Shown here piece after piece: positions 57,013 to 64,000 of a DNA stretch of 64,000 nucleotides. The notes beneath the pieces were generated by a model. The model was not told the DNA's origin, ran no database searches, and saw only the letters and a program-made list of their open reading frames with translations. The number at the start of each line of letters is the position of its first letter. The stretch's first letter is position 1. The position numbers and the translations under genes were made by a program. The stretch is from positions 16,688 through 80,687 of the forward strand of contig JAHEYP010000015.1 of assembly GCA_023251535.1 (NCBI GenBank), written 5' to 3'. This stretch comes from Bacteroidota bacterium. GTDB taxonomy: Bacteria > Bacteroidota > Bacteroidia > AKYH767-A > OLB10.

Positions 57013-57822
57013 TCAATTAAAAATTTCGAGGTAAGCCCAAATGAACGGAATCGCCAGTAATAACCCGTCAAATCGGTCTAAAATCCCTCCATGTCCAGGT
57101 AAAATATTGCCAGAGTCTTTTATGTTTAGACTTCTCTTCATTAGACTTTCTACTAAGTCTCCCAATGTTCCCGTTATCACTACAATCAAAGCAATCACCG
57201 CCCAATCTATCGAGCTGAATTCGGTATAAAAATGTGCTAAAATCTGCGAAGCCGCTGTGGTTAATATCAATGCCCCAATAAAGCCTTCCCACGATTTCTT
57301 AGGCGATATACGCTCGAATAAACGGCGTTTTCCTAACGACATTCCAACTAAATAGGCAAACGTGTCGCTGCTCCATTGTAATACGAAATAACCGATCACA
57401 ATATTGCTGTTGTAGTTGATGTGTAATGCGGCTACTTTGTTCAGTAATACAAATGGTATTACTGCGTAAACAATTCCTAAAATGGTTATCGCAATATTCC
57501 CGAATGGGTCTTGCTTTTTGCGATATAGTTCAGCGAAAAAGATGATGCCGAATAAGGGATAGATAATCGATAAATAGGATGGAGGTAGGCTGTCGAAACA
57601 TACTCCCGATGCCAAGATATATGTTACTGCTCCGGCAAAGAGTCCTAGGTTGACATTTGGTTCGCGCTGTTCGGTTTTGATAAGCTTGTAAAACTCATCA
57701 AGTCCTAATAAAGAGATCACTAAAAAGAGTACTTGAAATGATATTTGTCCATAGAGTATCGACCCTATCAGAACGGTGATGAAAAGTATTCCTGTAATGG
57801 TTCTTTGCCAAAAATTACTCAC
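57013..57822 (-). CDS. cdsA: Phosphatidate cytidylyltransferase
   Basis: Makes CDP-diacylglycerol, the precursor of all phospholipids, in the inner membrane. 269 residues with about eight hydrophobic helices; the C-terminal signature is split: WEGFIGA near 182, SLMKRSLNIKDSGNILPGHGGILDRFD near 215-242 in two blocks with the conserved Asp residues. Its start overlaps the stop of the DUF2007 gene by 4 bases, so coupled in one operon with ftsH and rsfS upstream. Confidence 0.92.
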   Translation of the reverse strand: MSNFWQRTITGILFITVLIGSILYGQISFQVLFLVISLLGLDEFYKLIKTEQREPNVNLGLFAGAVTYILASGVCFDSLPPSYLSIIYPLFGIIFFAELYRKKQDPFGNIAITILGIVYAVIPFVLLNKVAALHINYNSNIVIGYFVLQWSSDTFAYLVGMSLGKRRLFERISPKKSWEGFIGALILTTAASQILAHFYTEFSSIDWAVIALIVVITGTLGDLVESLMKRSLNIKDSGNILPGHGGILDRFDGLLLAIPFIWAYLEIFN

Positions 57823-58025
57823 AACAAATCGTTTTCAGTTAGTATTAATTGAGCTTTGGTTACGTTTTCTTCGGTCACATATAATTCTGCTTCCCCGAAA
57901 ATGTAGGATGAATCTTTTTTGTCGATTACAAAGGCGTCGATATTGTCTTCTCCTAAAATAGATTTTGCAAATTCTATTTCGTACGGTTTGTTGGTCGTGT
58001 ATATTTTAATCCAGTTAGGTTCCAT
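57819..58025 (-). CDS. DUF2007 putative signal-transducing protein
   Basis: 68 residues; small alpha/beta protein of a family named for presumed signalling, with typical strings WIKIYTTNKPYEIEFAKSIL and AELYVTEENVTKAQ. Function is unknown. Between the LUD gene (4-base gap) and cdsA (4-base overlap), hence tightly coupled. Confidence 0.8.
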   Translation of the reverse strand: MEPNWIKIYTTNKPYEIEFAKSILGEDNIDAFVIDKKDSSYIFGEAELYVTEENVTKAQLILTENDLL

Positions 58026-58029
58026 GATA

Positions 58030-58674
58030 TTAAACCGTAGCTCGGTCGTCGATCATAAATACATACAACTGCGTTGGACCGTGTGCTCCAATCACTAATT
58101 CTCCTTCAATGTCGGCGGTGCGCCCAGGACCAGTTACTATTGTTATCGATGATGGTAATTTCGGATATTTATGTCGAAGCCAATTCATCGCGTCTTTTAA
58201 GTCGAGCGCCAACTGACTAGCTTTTGCTAATACTATATGAATAGGAGCGTAAGCTGGTACCGATCGTGTTTGCTCTTTAGAGGTAATCAAGATACTTCCT
58301 GTTCGCGATATCGCACATTCACATGTCGATATTGCAACGTCCATCTTGTCTATGTCTTCCGTTAAAACATGGTGAGGTAACTCACATTCAGTAAGCAAAT
58401 TTGAAAGTCCGTCTTCAACACATACAATGTCTTTCCAGAGATATTGCATGCCTAGGTCCACAACTCCTTCAGCAAATTCTAATTCAGATTCCACCAAAAA
58501 GAATTTCCCGCCGGCAGCAGTGAGTTTGTCGGCAAAAACTAATACTGGGTCTTCGTCGGTTTGCGCGAAAACCGGAGTATCAAAGTCGAGTTTCGGGTAC
58601 GGATTAGGGTTTTTCGTTAAGAGAGCTGCCCTGATTTTTTTCAATACCTTTTCACGTGTGGTACTCTCATCCAT
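58030..58674 (-). CDS. LUD-domain protein (LutC-like)
   Basis: 214 residues of the LUD family, which includes the lactate-utilisation subunit LutC. Recognisable: DVAISTCECAISRTGSILI near residue 115, PAYAPIHIVLAKASQLA near 145, and SSITIVTGPGRTADIEGELV near 180. No lutA or lutB is nearby, so the lactate role is not supported here; it is 3 bases downstream of ftsH. Conserved in this position in other Bacteroidota as I recall. Confidence 0.82.
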   Translation of the reverse strand: MDESTTREKVLKKIRAALLTKNPNPYPKLDFDTPVFAQTDEDPVLVFADKLTAAGGKFFLVESELEFAEGVVDLGMQYLWKDIVCVEDGLSNLLTECELPHHVLTEDIDKMDVAISTCECAISRTGSILITSKEQTRSVPAYAPIHIVLAKASQLALDLKDAMNWLRHKYPKLPSSITIVTGPGRTADIEGELVIGAHGPTQLYVFMIDDRATV

Positions 58675-58677
58675 TGC

Positions 58678-60705
58678 TTAAGCTTCGGTTGACGGTGATG
58701 TGGTTACGATTTCAGGCTCAGCATTTACTTCAGCAGTTTTGGTTTCAGAAATTTCTTCTTTATCCCATTTTCTCTTGCCGAAAATTCGTTCTAAGTCTTC
58801 TTTAAATATTACTTCTTTCTCGAGCAATGTAGATGCTAATTGATCTAATGCACCGCGATTGTTTTTTAACAATTCAATCGTACGTTGATATGCATCGTCA
58901 ATCATTTTCTTTACTTCATTGTCGATGAGTTCAGCTGTTTTTTCGCTGTATGGTTTCGAGAAACTATAGTCCGAATTTCCTGATGAATCGTAGTAGCTGA
59001 TGTTTCCTAACTTATCATTCAACCCGAAGATCGATACCGATGCATATGCTTGCTTCGTAACTTTTTCTAAGTCGCTAAGTGCTCCTGTCGAGATCTTTCC
59101 GAAGGTCACAAATTCAGCCGCCCTTCCGCCTAATGCAGCACAAAGTTCATCGGTGATTTGCTCTGTGGTTGTCAATTGACGCTCTTCTGGTAAATACCAT
59201 GCTGCTCCTAATGAGTTTCCGCGTGGTACTATCGTTACTTTTACTAATGGTGCAGTGTGTTCTAATAACCAACTCACAGCAGCATGTCCCGATTCGTGAT
59301 AGGCAATTACGCGTTTCTCTTCGAGTGAAATAATTTTATTTTTCTTTTCTAATCCTCCTACAATACGATCTACTGCATCAAGGAAATCTTGGTGACTAAT
59401 AGATGTTTTGTTTTTTCTTGCTGCTATCAACGCCGCTTCGTTACAAAGATTGGCAATGTCGGCACCCGAGAATCCCGGAGTTTGTTTTGCTAAGAAGTCG
59501 AGGTCTAAGCCTACGTCTAATTTCAATGGCTTAGAGTGAACTTTGAAGATTTCTTTTCTTCCGTTTAAGTCAGGAAGTTCAACATAGATCTGACGGTCAA
59601 AACGACCCGGACGTAATAATGCACGGTCTAAGATATCGGCACGGTTCGTTGCGGCAAGGATAATTACTCCCGAGTTGCTTCCGAATCCGTCCATTTCAGT
59701 TAATAACTGATTTAATGTTGACTCTCTTTCGTCGTTGGCACTGAACGATGGTTGTTTTCCACGAGCACGTCCTATCGCATCAATCTCATCGATAAAGATG
59801 ATACTTGGTGCTTTTTCTTTCGCTTGGCGGAATAAGTCACGCACACGTGATGCTCCAACTCCAACAAACATTTCTACGAAATCAGATCCTGATAACGAGA
59901 AGAATGGCACTTGTGCTTCTCCAGCTACTGCTTTCGCAAGTAAAGTCTTTCCTGTTCCCGGAGGACCTACTAATAACGCTCCTCTTGGAATTTTACCTCC
60001 TAACTGAGTGTATTTCTTAGGATTTTTTAGGAAGTCAACAATCTCCATTACTTCCACTTTCGCTTCTTCTAATCCCGCAACGTCGTTGAAGGTAACTTTC
60101 ACATGCAAGTCTTTGTCGAAGAGCGTAGCTTTCGATTTTCCAATATTGAAAATCTGACTTCCGCCTCCGCCTGAACCCATTCTGCGAATAATGAAAAAGT
60201 ATAAAAAGGCAATTAGCAAGAATGGGAATATCCATCCTAAAATCCAATCCCAGTAGCTATGCGCATTGTTGTCATAGTAAAGGTTAACGCGATTTTCTTC
60301 AGGGATGTCTTTCTGAATAGTATTCAACTCGTTTTCAAATGCACCAGCATCGCCTATGGCAAATGAATAATGCGGACCTTCATTTACTCCGTTGCCGAAC
60401 GATTTGTTGGCTACGTTTTTAAAGTCAGCTTTTGATAACGAATCTTTTTTGATGTAAACGTTAATGAGATCCTTGTTAACGATAGTTACTTTTTCTACGT
60501 AACCCGCTTTTACCCAACCATAGAATTTATTTCTCGAAATTTCTCGTGGGTGTCCTCCGAAATCAAATAGGCTAATACCGATAATTACCAGTATCACCAA
60601 TGCGTAAACCCAGTAAAAGTTGAAGTTAAACTTCGGTGCTTTAGGGTCTTTGGGGAAATTGTTAAAGGAAGGCTTCTTTTTTTCCTCTTGTTGTTGTTCT
60701 GACAT
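58678..60705 (-). CDS. ftsH: ATP-dependent zinc metalloprotease FtsH
   Basis: Membrane-anchored AAA protease, 675 residues. Two N-terminal helices (about 30-50 and 155-177) flank a periplasmic part; Walker [19 protein letters not shown] near 235, Walker [12 protein letters not shown] near 290, the arginine finger region [10 protein letters not shown] near 345, and the zinc site HESGH near 445. A short acidic tail ends [13 protein letters not shown]. Follows rsfS by 79 bases. Confidence 0.96.
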   Translation of the reverse strand: MSEQQQEEKKKPSFNNFPKDPKAPKFNFNFYWVYALVILVIIGISLFDFGGHPREISRNKFYGWVKAGYVEKVTIVNKDLINVYIKKDSLSKADFKNVANKSFGNGVNEGPHYSFAIGDAGAFENELNTIQKDIPEENRVNLYYDNNAHSYWDWILGWIFPFLLIAFLYFFIIRRMGSGGGGSQIFNIGKSKATLFDKDLHVKVTFNDVAGLEEAKVEVMEIVDFLKNPKKYTQLGGKIPRGALLVGPPGTGKTLLAKAVAGEAQVPFFSLSGSDFVEMFVGVGASRVRDLFRQAKEKAPSIIFIDEIDAIGRARGKQPSFSANDERESTLNQLLTEMDGFGSNSGVIILAATNRADILDRALLRPGRFDRQIYVELPDLNGRKEIFKVHSKPLKLDVGLDLDFLAKQTPGFSGADIANLCNEAALIAARKNKTSISHQDFLDAVDRIVGGLEKKNKIISLEEKRVIAYHESGHAAVSWLLEHTAPLVKVTIVPRGNSLGAAWYLPEERQLTTTEQITDELCAALGGRAAEFVTFGKISTGALSDLEKVTKQAYASVSIFGLNDKLGNISYYDSSGNSDYSFSKPYSEKTAELIDNEVKKMIDDAYQRTIELLKNNRGALDQLASTLLEKEVIFKEDLERIFGKRKWDKEEISETKTAEVNAEPEIVTTSPSTEA

Positions 60706-60784
60706 GATATATTCTTACTCTTAGTAAGCTGTATTGTAAACGAATTGAATGGACTTGTATTTTAACAAAGAATCAATTGTTTAG

Positions 60785-61174
60785 TTAATCGTTGATTTCT
60801 CTGATCTGTGCATCGGCCCAGAGTCGCTCAATTCCGTAATATTCTCGTTGCTCTTGCTGAAAGACATGAACTACGACGCTAATATAGTCGATTAATATCC
60901 ATTGGGCGTTTTGTTTTCCTTCAATATGATAAGGATTTTCTCCGGTTTCTTTCTCAACCGTCTCTTCTACCGATCGAGTTAACCCTTCAACTTGTGTTGA
61001 GGAGTCCCCATGGCATACAATAAATTTGTCGGCAACTGCGCCACCTAGCGCTTCTAAATCTAAAATCACAATGTTTCGGGCTTTCTTTTCTTGAAGTCCC
61101 CTGATTATTGCGTCGGTAAGTAGGTCTTTAACAGGTTCTTTAACTGTTTTTGTTGCACGGGCTGTTTTTGCCAT
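60785..61174 (-). CDS. rsfS: Ribosome silencing factor RsfS
   Basis: Binds L14 and blocks subunit joining when nutrients are scarce. 129 residues with the family block IVILDLEALGGAVADKFIVC near residue 35, QWILIDYISVVVHVFQ near 90, and REYYGIERLWADA near 108. Divergent from birA with 52 bases between them; the minus-strand TACTTTTG (61206-61199) is an exact -7 element, about 25 bases before the start. Confidence 0.92.
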   Translation of the reverse strand: MAKTARATKTVKEPVKDLLTDAIIRGLQEKKARNIVILDLEALGGAVADKFIVCHGDSSTQVEGLTRSVEETVEKETGENPYHIEGKQNAQWILIDYISVVVHVFQQEQREYYGIERLWADAQIREIND

Positions 61175-61226
61175 TCAGTATTCTTAAATTTGTTGTTGCA
61201 AAAGTATAGATTTTTAACGGCTTCCC

Positions 61227-61976
61227 GTGAACCTTGTTACACTCAATTCGGTAGATTCTACAAATAGTTTCGCACAGCAACTGCTGGCGAACGATTCCGC
61301 GCCCGATTCTACGGTGATTCTGGCGCTCGAACAAACTGCAGGTAAGGGGCAGAGGGGGAACGTATGGGAGAGTCGTACGAACCAGGGTTTATATTGTTCA
61401 ATTATTTTTAAACCTGGCGATTTACACGTTTCTTTTCAGTTTTTGTTTAATAAAGCTGTCGCCGTTGCCGTTGCTTCTTTCCTCGAAGATCGTTTGGGGA
61501 AAGAGGTGCGTATTAAATGGCCAAATGATATTCTGGTTGATGGTAAAAAAATTGCCGGTTTACTCATCGAAAATAGCTTGCGCGGCGATCGTATTTCGGC
61601 TATAATCAGCGGAATAGGAATTAATTTAAATCAAATTGCCTTTCCCGATTCGTTTGATACTCAGCCTACTTCAATGAAAATGGAGTCGGGCTCCGATTTC
61701 GACCCTGCTACCGAAGTTAAAGAGCTTTTCCGCTATGTTTATAATGCTTACCAACAGTTTTTAATGAAGGAGGAGGAGCGGATAAATTCAGCTTATCATC
61801 ACTTTTTATACGGATTAAATAAACCTCATTCGTTTATTCGCGAGGGTGCTGTCTTTACTGCAGAGTTACTCGAGGTGCGCAATGATGGCTCTGCCGTTTT
61901 GTTGTATAACGGATTACCAATGATCATTCATCACCCAGTAGTACGGTTCTTCGCTGTGAGTAAATCAGGCAGCTAA
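61227..61976 (+). CDS. birA: Biotin-protein ligase
   Basis: Attaches biotin to acyl carboxylases. 249 residues starting at GTG 61227 (MNLVTLNSVDSTNSFAQQLL); no ATG alternative is near. The biotin-binding loop ALEQTAGKGQRGNVWES is at about 35 (GRGRxG-like), KWPNDILVDGKKIAGLLIE near 98 is the second signature. There is no DNA-binding domain, so it is a monofunctional enzyme. The 3' end overlaps the converging SRPBCC gene by 12 bases. Confidence 0.92.
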   Translation: MNLVTLNSVDSTNSFAQQLLANDSAPDSTVILALEQTAGKGQRGNVWESRTNQGLYCSIIFKPGDLHVSFQFLFNKAVAVAVASFLEDRLGKEVRIKWPNDILVDGKKIAGLLIENSLRGDRISAIISGIGINLNQIAFPDSFDTQPTSMKMESGSDFDPATEVKELFRYVYNAYQQFLMKEEERINSAYHHFLYGLNKPHSFIREGAVFTAELLEVRNDGSAVLLYNGLPMIIHHPVVRFFAVSKSGS

Positions 61977-62366
61977 TTGCTCGTAACGATGAACTAATAA
62001 GTTCAGAAAGTTGGTTAACGGCTTCTCTGCCATCATTTTAAACAAGGGATTTAAGTCGGCGTCGAAAAATAATTGCAGCTTGGTGCTGCTTTCACTTACC
62101 GCCGTCATTTCACATATTAAACTGAAGTCAAATGGAGCTTTCCCGTTTTTTAACATCACTATTTTGCTGTCAGGGGTCTTTTCGCCATAGGCTAATCCCA
62201 TCGATGCCATCCCTTTGATGTCGAAATGGCAAGTTGGACCGTCGGTTACAAAGTTCTCCACTTGCTCAGGCATTAATGTCCCGATATTTTTAAAATCACA
62301 TAAAAATTCAAACACTTCTTTCGCTGGCTTAGCCAATGTAACTACATCACTTTCAATGCGGGTCAT
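61965..62366 (-). CDS. SRPBCC-fold protein
   Basis: 133 residues of the START/Bet v1-like SRPBCC superfamily: an opening strand (IESDVVTLAKPAKEVFEFL), then CDFKNIGTLMPEQV, a run of strands and a long C-terminal helix. These form a hydrophobic pocket; ligand and role are unknown. It is 12 bases downstream of pyrE and converges on birA with a short overlap, so both stops fall inside the other gene's end. Confidence 0.75.
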   Translation of the reverse strand: MTRIESDVVTLAKPAKEVFEFLCDFKNIGTLMPEQVENFVTDGPTCHFDIKGMASMGLAYGEKTPDSKIVMLKNGKAPFDFSLICEMTAVSESSTKLQLFFDADLNPLFKMMAEKPLTNFLNLLVHRYEQLAA

Positions 62367-62378
62367 AATTTGAGTTTG

Positions 62379-63014
62379 TTATTTTTTCCAGGTGTCGGGG
62401 TGTTTCCTCCAATCCTGTAAAACCGGTAAATCTTGCTTTTTAACGTATCCTGTAGCTACTGCTTGTTTTATCAATACGTCGTAGTTGCTTAAGGAGTAAA
62501 ACGGACATCCAGCTTTTCTGAAGGAGTCGGCTGCAGTTTCAAATCCGTATGAAAATATTGATACTAAGCCTTTTACAATCACTCCGTTCTTACGCAGTTC
62601 TTCTACTGCCTTTAAGCTGCTTCCGCCTGTTGATACCAAGTCTTCTATTACTACAGCCGATAAATTGGGCTGCACTTCGCCTTCAATGGTGTTTTGACGA
62701 CCATGGTCTTTGGCTGAAGATCTCACATAAACGAACGGAAGTCCCATCGCTTCCGATACCAATGCTCCTTGAGCAATGGCTGCTGTGGCCACACCGGCGA
62801 TTAAATCGGGACGACCAAATTTGTCTTCTATCAGCTTCACTAATTCCTGACGGATGAAAGTTCTTACCCTTGGATACGATAATGAAATGCGATTATCGCA
62901 GTAAATAGGAGAGTTCCAACCGCTGGCCCAAATGAAAGGCTGTTCTGGCTGCAATTTTATGGCTTTGATTTGCAGCAAGAATTCGGCTACTTTTGACGCT
63001 GTATCATCTTGCAT
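62379..63014 (-). CDS. pyrE: Orotate phosphoribosyltransferase
   Basis: Fifth step of de novo UMP synthesis. 211 residues; GVATAAIAQGALVSEAMGLP near residue 77, RSSAKDHGRQNTIEG near 98 (PRPP lysine region), and the PRPP loop AVVIEDLVSTGGSSLKAVEEL near 120 in 20-residue pieces. Starts at 63014, only 6 bases after a near-perfect -7 element, which suggests a leaderless message. Confidence 0.93.
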   Translation of the reverse strand: MQDDTASKVAEFLLQIKAIKLQPEQPFIWASGWNSPIYCDNRISLSYPRVRTFIRQELVKLIEDKFGRPDLIAGVATAAIAQGALVSEAMGLPFVYVRSSAKDHGRQNTIEGEVQPNLSAVVIEDLVSTGGSSLKAVEELRKNGVIVKGLVSIFSYGFETAADSFRKAGCPFYSLSNYDVLIKQAVATGYVKKQDLPVLQDWRKHPDTWKK

Positions 63015-63020
63015 AGTTTA

Positions 63021-63051
63021 CAAACCTACACGTTTTCGGGAAATGTAACAA
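63021..63051 (-). promoter_or_regulatory. Promoter of pyrE
   Basis: Minus-strand TTG (63051-63049) within a T-run, a 20-base spacer, then TAGGTTTG (63028-63021), matching the TAnnTTTG consensus. Transcription would begin at or within a base or two of the ATG at 63014. Confidence 0.6.
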
Positions 63052-63082
63052 AAAAGGATGATTTATATCTGAAAAAAAAGCC

Positions 63083-63721
63083 ATGTATAAAGTATACGTT
63101 AATGATCGATTGGTGAAGTTTTTACCTGCTAAGGACTCTATCAGCGGAGCCGAAATGGTGTTCCGTTTGAAAGGTGATGAATCTGTTGATGATTTAAAGC
63201 AATTGATAGGTTCTTTTGAGGCTAACACCTTGCTGCCTGAGTTGTTTTTGCAGTCGGCCGATATCGATCGCACATGGAAAACGTTTACCGATGGCTACCA
63301 AATTATGGAAGCTGCAGGCGGAATTGTAGTTAATAACGAGCATTCGCTGTTGATGATTTTCCGAAATGGTAAATGGGATCTTCCTAAGGGAAAAATTGAA
63401 GAAGGCGAGGAGCCCGATACCGCTGCCATACGTGAGGTGTTTGAAGAGTGTGGAGTAGGAATGCTCAATTTATCGAAGCAAGTGTCTACAACCTTCCATA
63501 CCTATCCTTATAAGGATATCAAAGTGCTGAAGAAGACCTACTGGTTTTTAATGGAATCGACCGATACTAATCGCCCAGTTCCTCAACTTGAAGAGGGAAT
63601 AACCGACGTACGATGGATGACAAAAGGAATGGTGAGAGAGGCAATGATGAATACTTATGCATCAATTGCCGATTTACTAAAGGAACAAGTGTTGGATGCT
63701 CCGAACCGATTTTTAGGATAA
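63083..63721 (+). CDS. NUDIX hydrolase
   Basis: 212 residues. N-terminal extension of about 80 residues, then a NUDIX domain with the box GKIEEGEEPDTAAIREVFEE followed by CGV near residue 115 (GX5EX7REVXEEXG pattern complete). Probably cleaves a nucleotide or sugar-nucleotide diphosphate. It is divergent from pyrE and just upstream of a converging NlpC/P60 gene (4-base gap). Confidence 0.88.
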   Translation: MYKVYVNDRLVKFLPAKDSISGAEMVFRLKGDESVDDLKQLIGSFEANTLLPELFLQSADIDRTWKTFTDGYQIMEAAGGIVVNNEHSLLMIFRNGKWDLPKGKIEEGEEPDTAAIREVFEECGVGMLNLSKQVSTTFHTYPYKDIKVLKKTYWFLMESTDTNRPVPQLEEGITDVRWMTKGMVREAMMNTYASIADLLKEQVLDAPNRFLG

Positions 63722-63725
63722 TACC

Positions 63726-64000
63726 TTAAATGATTCTCTTAATGAGGCGAAGGTTGTGCGAGTAACGCTTGGTTTCGACATTAAAAATCCCTTGATGATC
63801 GATATTGTCGATTCTTACTTTTCCTGACGCGTGAATTACTCTGTTTTTTGCAGTAAGAATTCCTACGTGAATAATTTTTCCTTCTTCGTTGTCGAAAAAT
63901 GCTAAATCGCCAGGCTGTGTTTCGTCGAGCAGGTGAATAGTTTGTCCTTGTTCAGCTTGCATCCACGCATCGCGTTTCAGTGGAATGCCACTTAACTTAT
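63726..64000 (-). CDS. NlpC/P60 peptidase, cut by window end
   Basis: C-terminal part only; the frame stays open to the window edge through ...GIPLKRDAWMQAEQG, so the ATG at 63962 is internal. Visible: QPGDLAFFDNEEGKIIHVGI with the catalytic His, and VIHASGKVRID, as in cell-wall D,L-endopeptidases of the NlpC/P60 family. The catalytic Cys lies beyond the window. Confidence 0.82.
   Translation of the reverse strand, partial: KLSGIPLKRDAWMQAEQGQTIHLLDETQPGDLAFFDNEEGKIIHVGILTAKNRVIHASGKVRIDNIDHQGIFNVETKRYSHNLRLIKRII

Noticed and set aside
58030..58674. Lactate utilisation operon lutABC
   Set aside because: lutA and lutB are absent; only the LUD-domain gene is present, next to ftsH.

Overview
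The window looks like chromosomal DNA of a member of the Bacteroidota. The evidence is moderate-to-low GC, five secretion or outer-membrane proteins typical of the phylum (four with type IX secretion C-terminal sorting domains, one DUF4421 barrel), promoter elements of the TAnnTTTG type instead of TATAAT, a fused E1 alpha/beta 2-oxoacid dehydrogenase, and the alpha-operon order map-infA-rpmJ-rpsM-rpsK-rpsD-rpoA-rplQ. I cannot name a genus.

Layout. 1-3969: end of the large ribosomal protein/RNA polymerase operon (map is cut by the window start). 4032-16182, minus strand: a TMEM175-like channel gene, then a compact secondary-metabolite operon made of a hybrid NRPS-PKS (A-PCP-KS-AT-ACP-aminotransferase), a second NRPS (C-A-PCP-TE) and an Sfp-type phosphopantetheinyl transferase. 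16600-18367: efp and the rpsF-rpsR-rplI operon. 18540-27858: a MacB/FtsX-like permease, a small Cys/Lys-rich secreted protein, a YjjG-like phosphatase, a membrane protein, upp, and an overlapping set of five genes (SDR, FemAB/GNAT-like, two polysaccharide-deacetylase-like proteins, an AAC(3)-like acetyltransferase), then radC. 27988-29814: rpsT, tRNA-Glu and the E2 acyltransferase.

29815-42065 is accessory: a repeat-filled spacer, an ECF sigma factor with a small membrane protein, the wreck of an IS256-like transposase, and an AT-rich run of four tightly packed genes for type IX-secreted proteins (one 1715-residue glycosidase/beta-helix protein and three tandem paralogues of about 504 residues). 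42104-48024 holds envelope and hypothetical genes and a YhcG-type nuclease. 48344-64000 returns to housekeeping genes: a GlmU-like nucleotidyltransferase, lon, a small CxxC membrane protein, fused E1, a patatin-like lipase, cdsA, a LUD protein, ftsH, rsfS, birA, pyrE, a NUDIX hydrolase and a cut NlpC/P60 peptidase.

The best candidate for an undescribed system is the 4805-16182 operon. Reading the adenylation-domain pocket residues gives a proline-like code for the first module and a glycine-like code for the second. With malonyl extension, no ketoreductase, and an in-line aminotransferase, the expected product is a beta-amino acid built from proline plus one acetate unit, joined to glycine and released by a thioesterase whose nucleophile appears to be Cys, not Ser. 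These substrate calls are inference and need computation or chemistry to confirm. The E2 (28450-29814) and fused E1 (52583-54583) probably work in the same dehydrogenase complex although they lie 23 kb apart.
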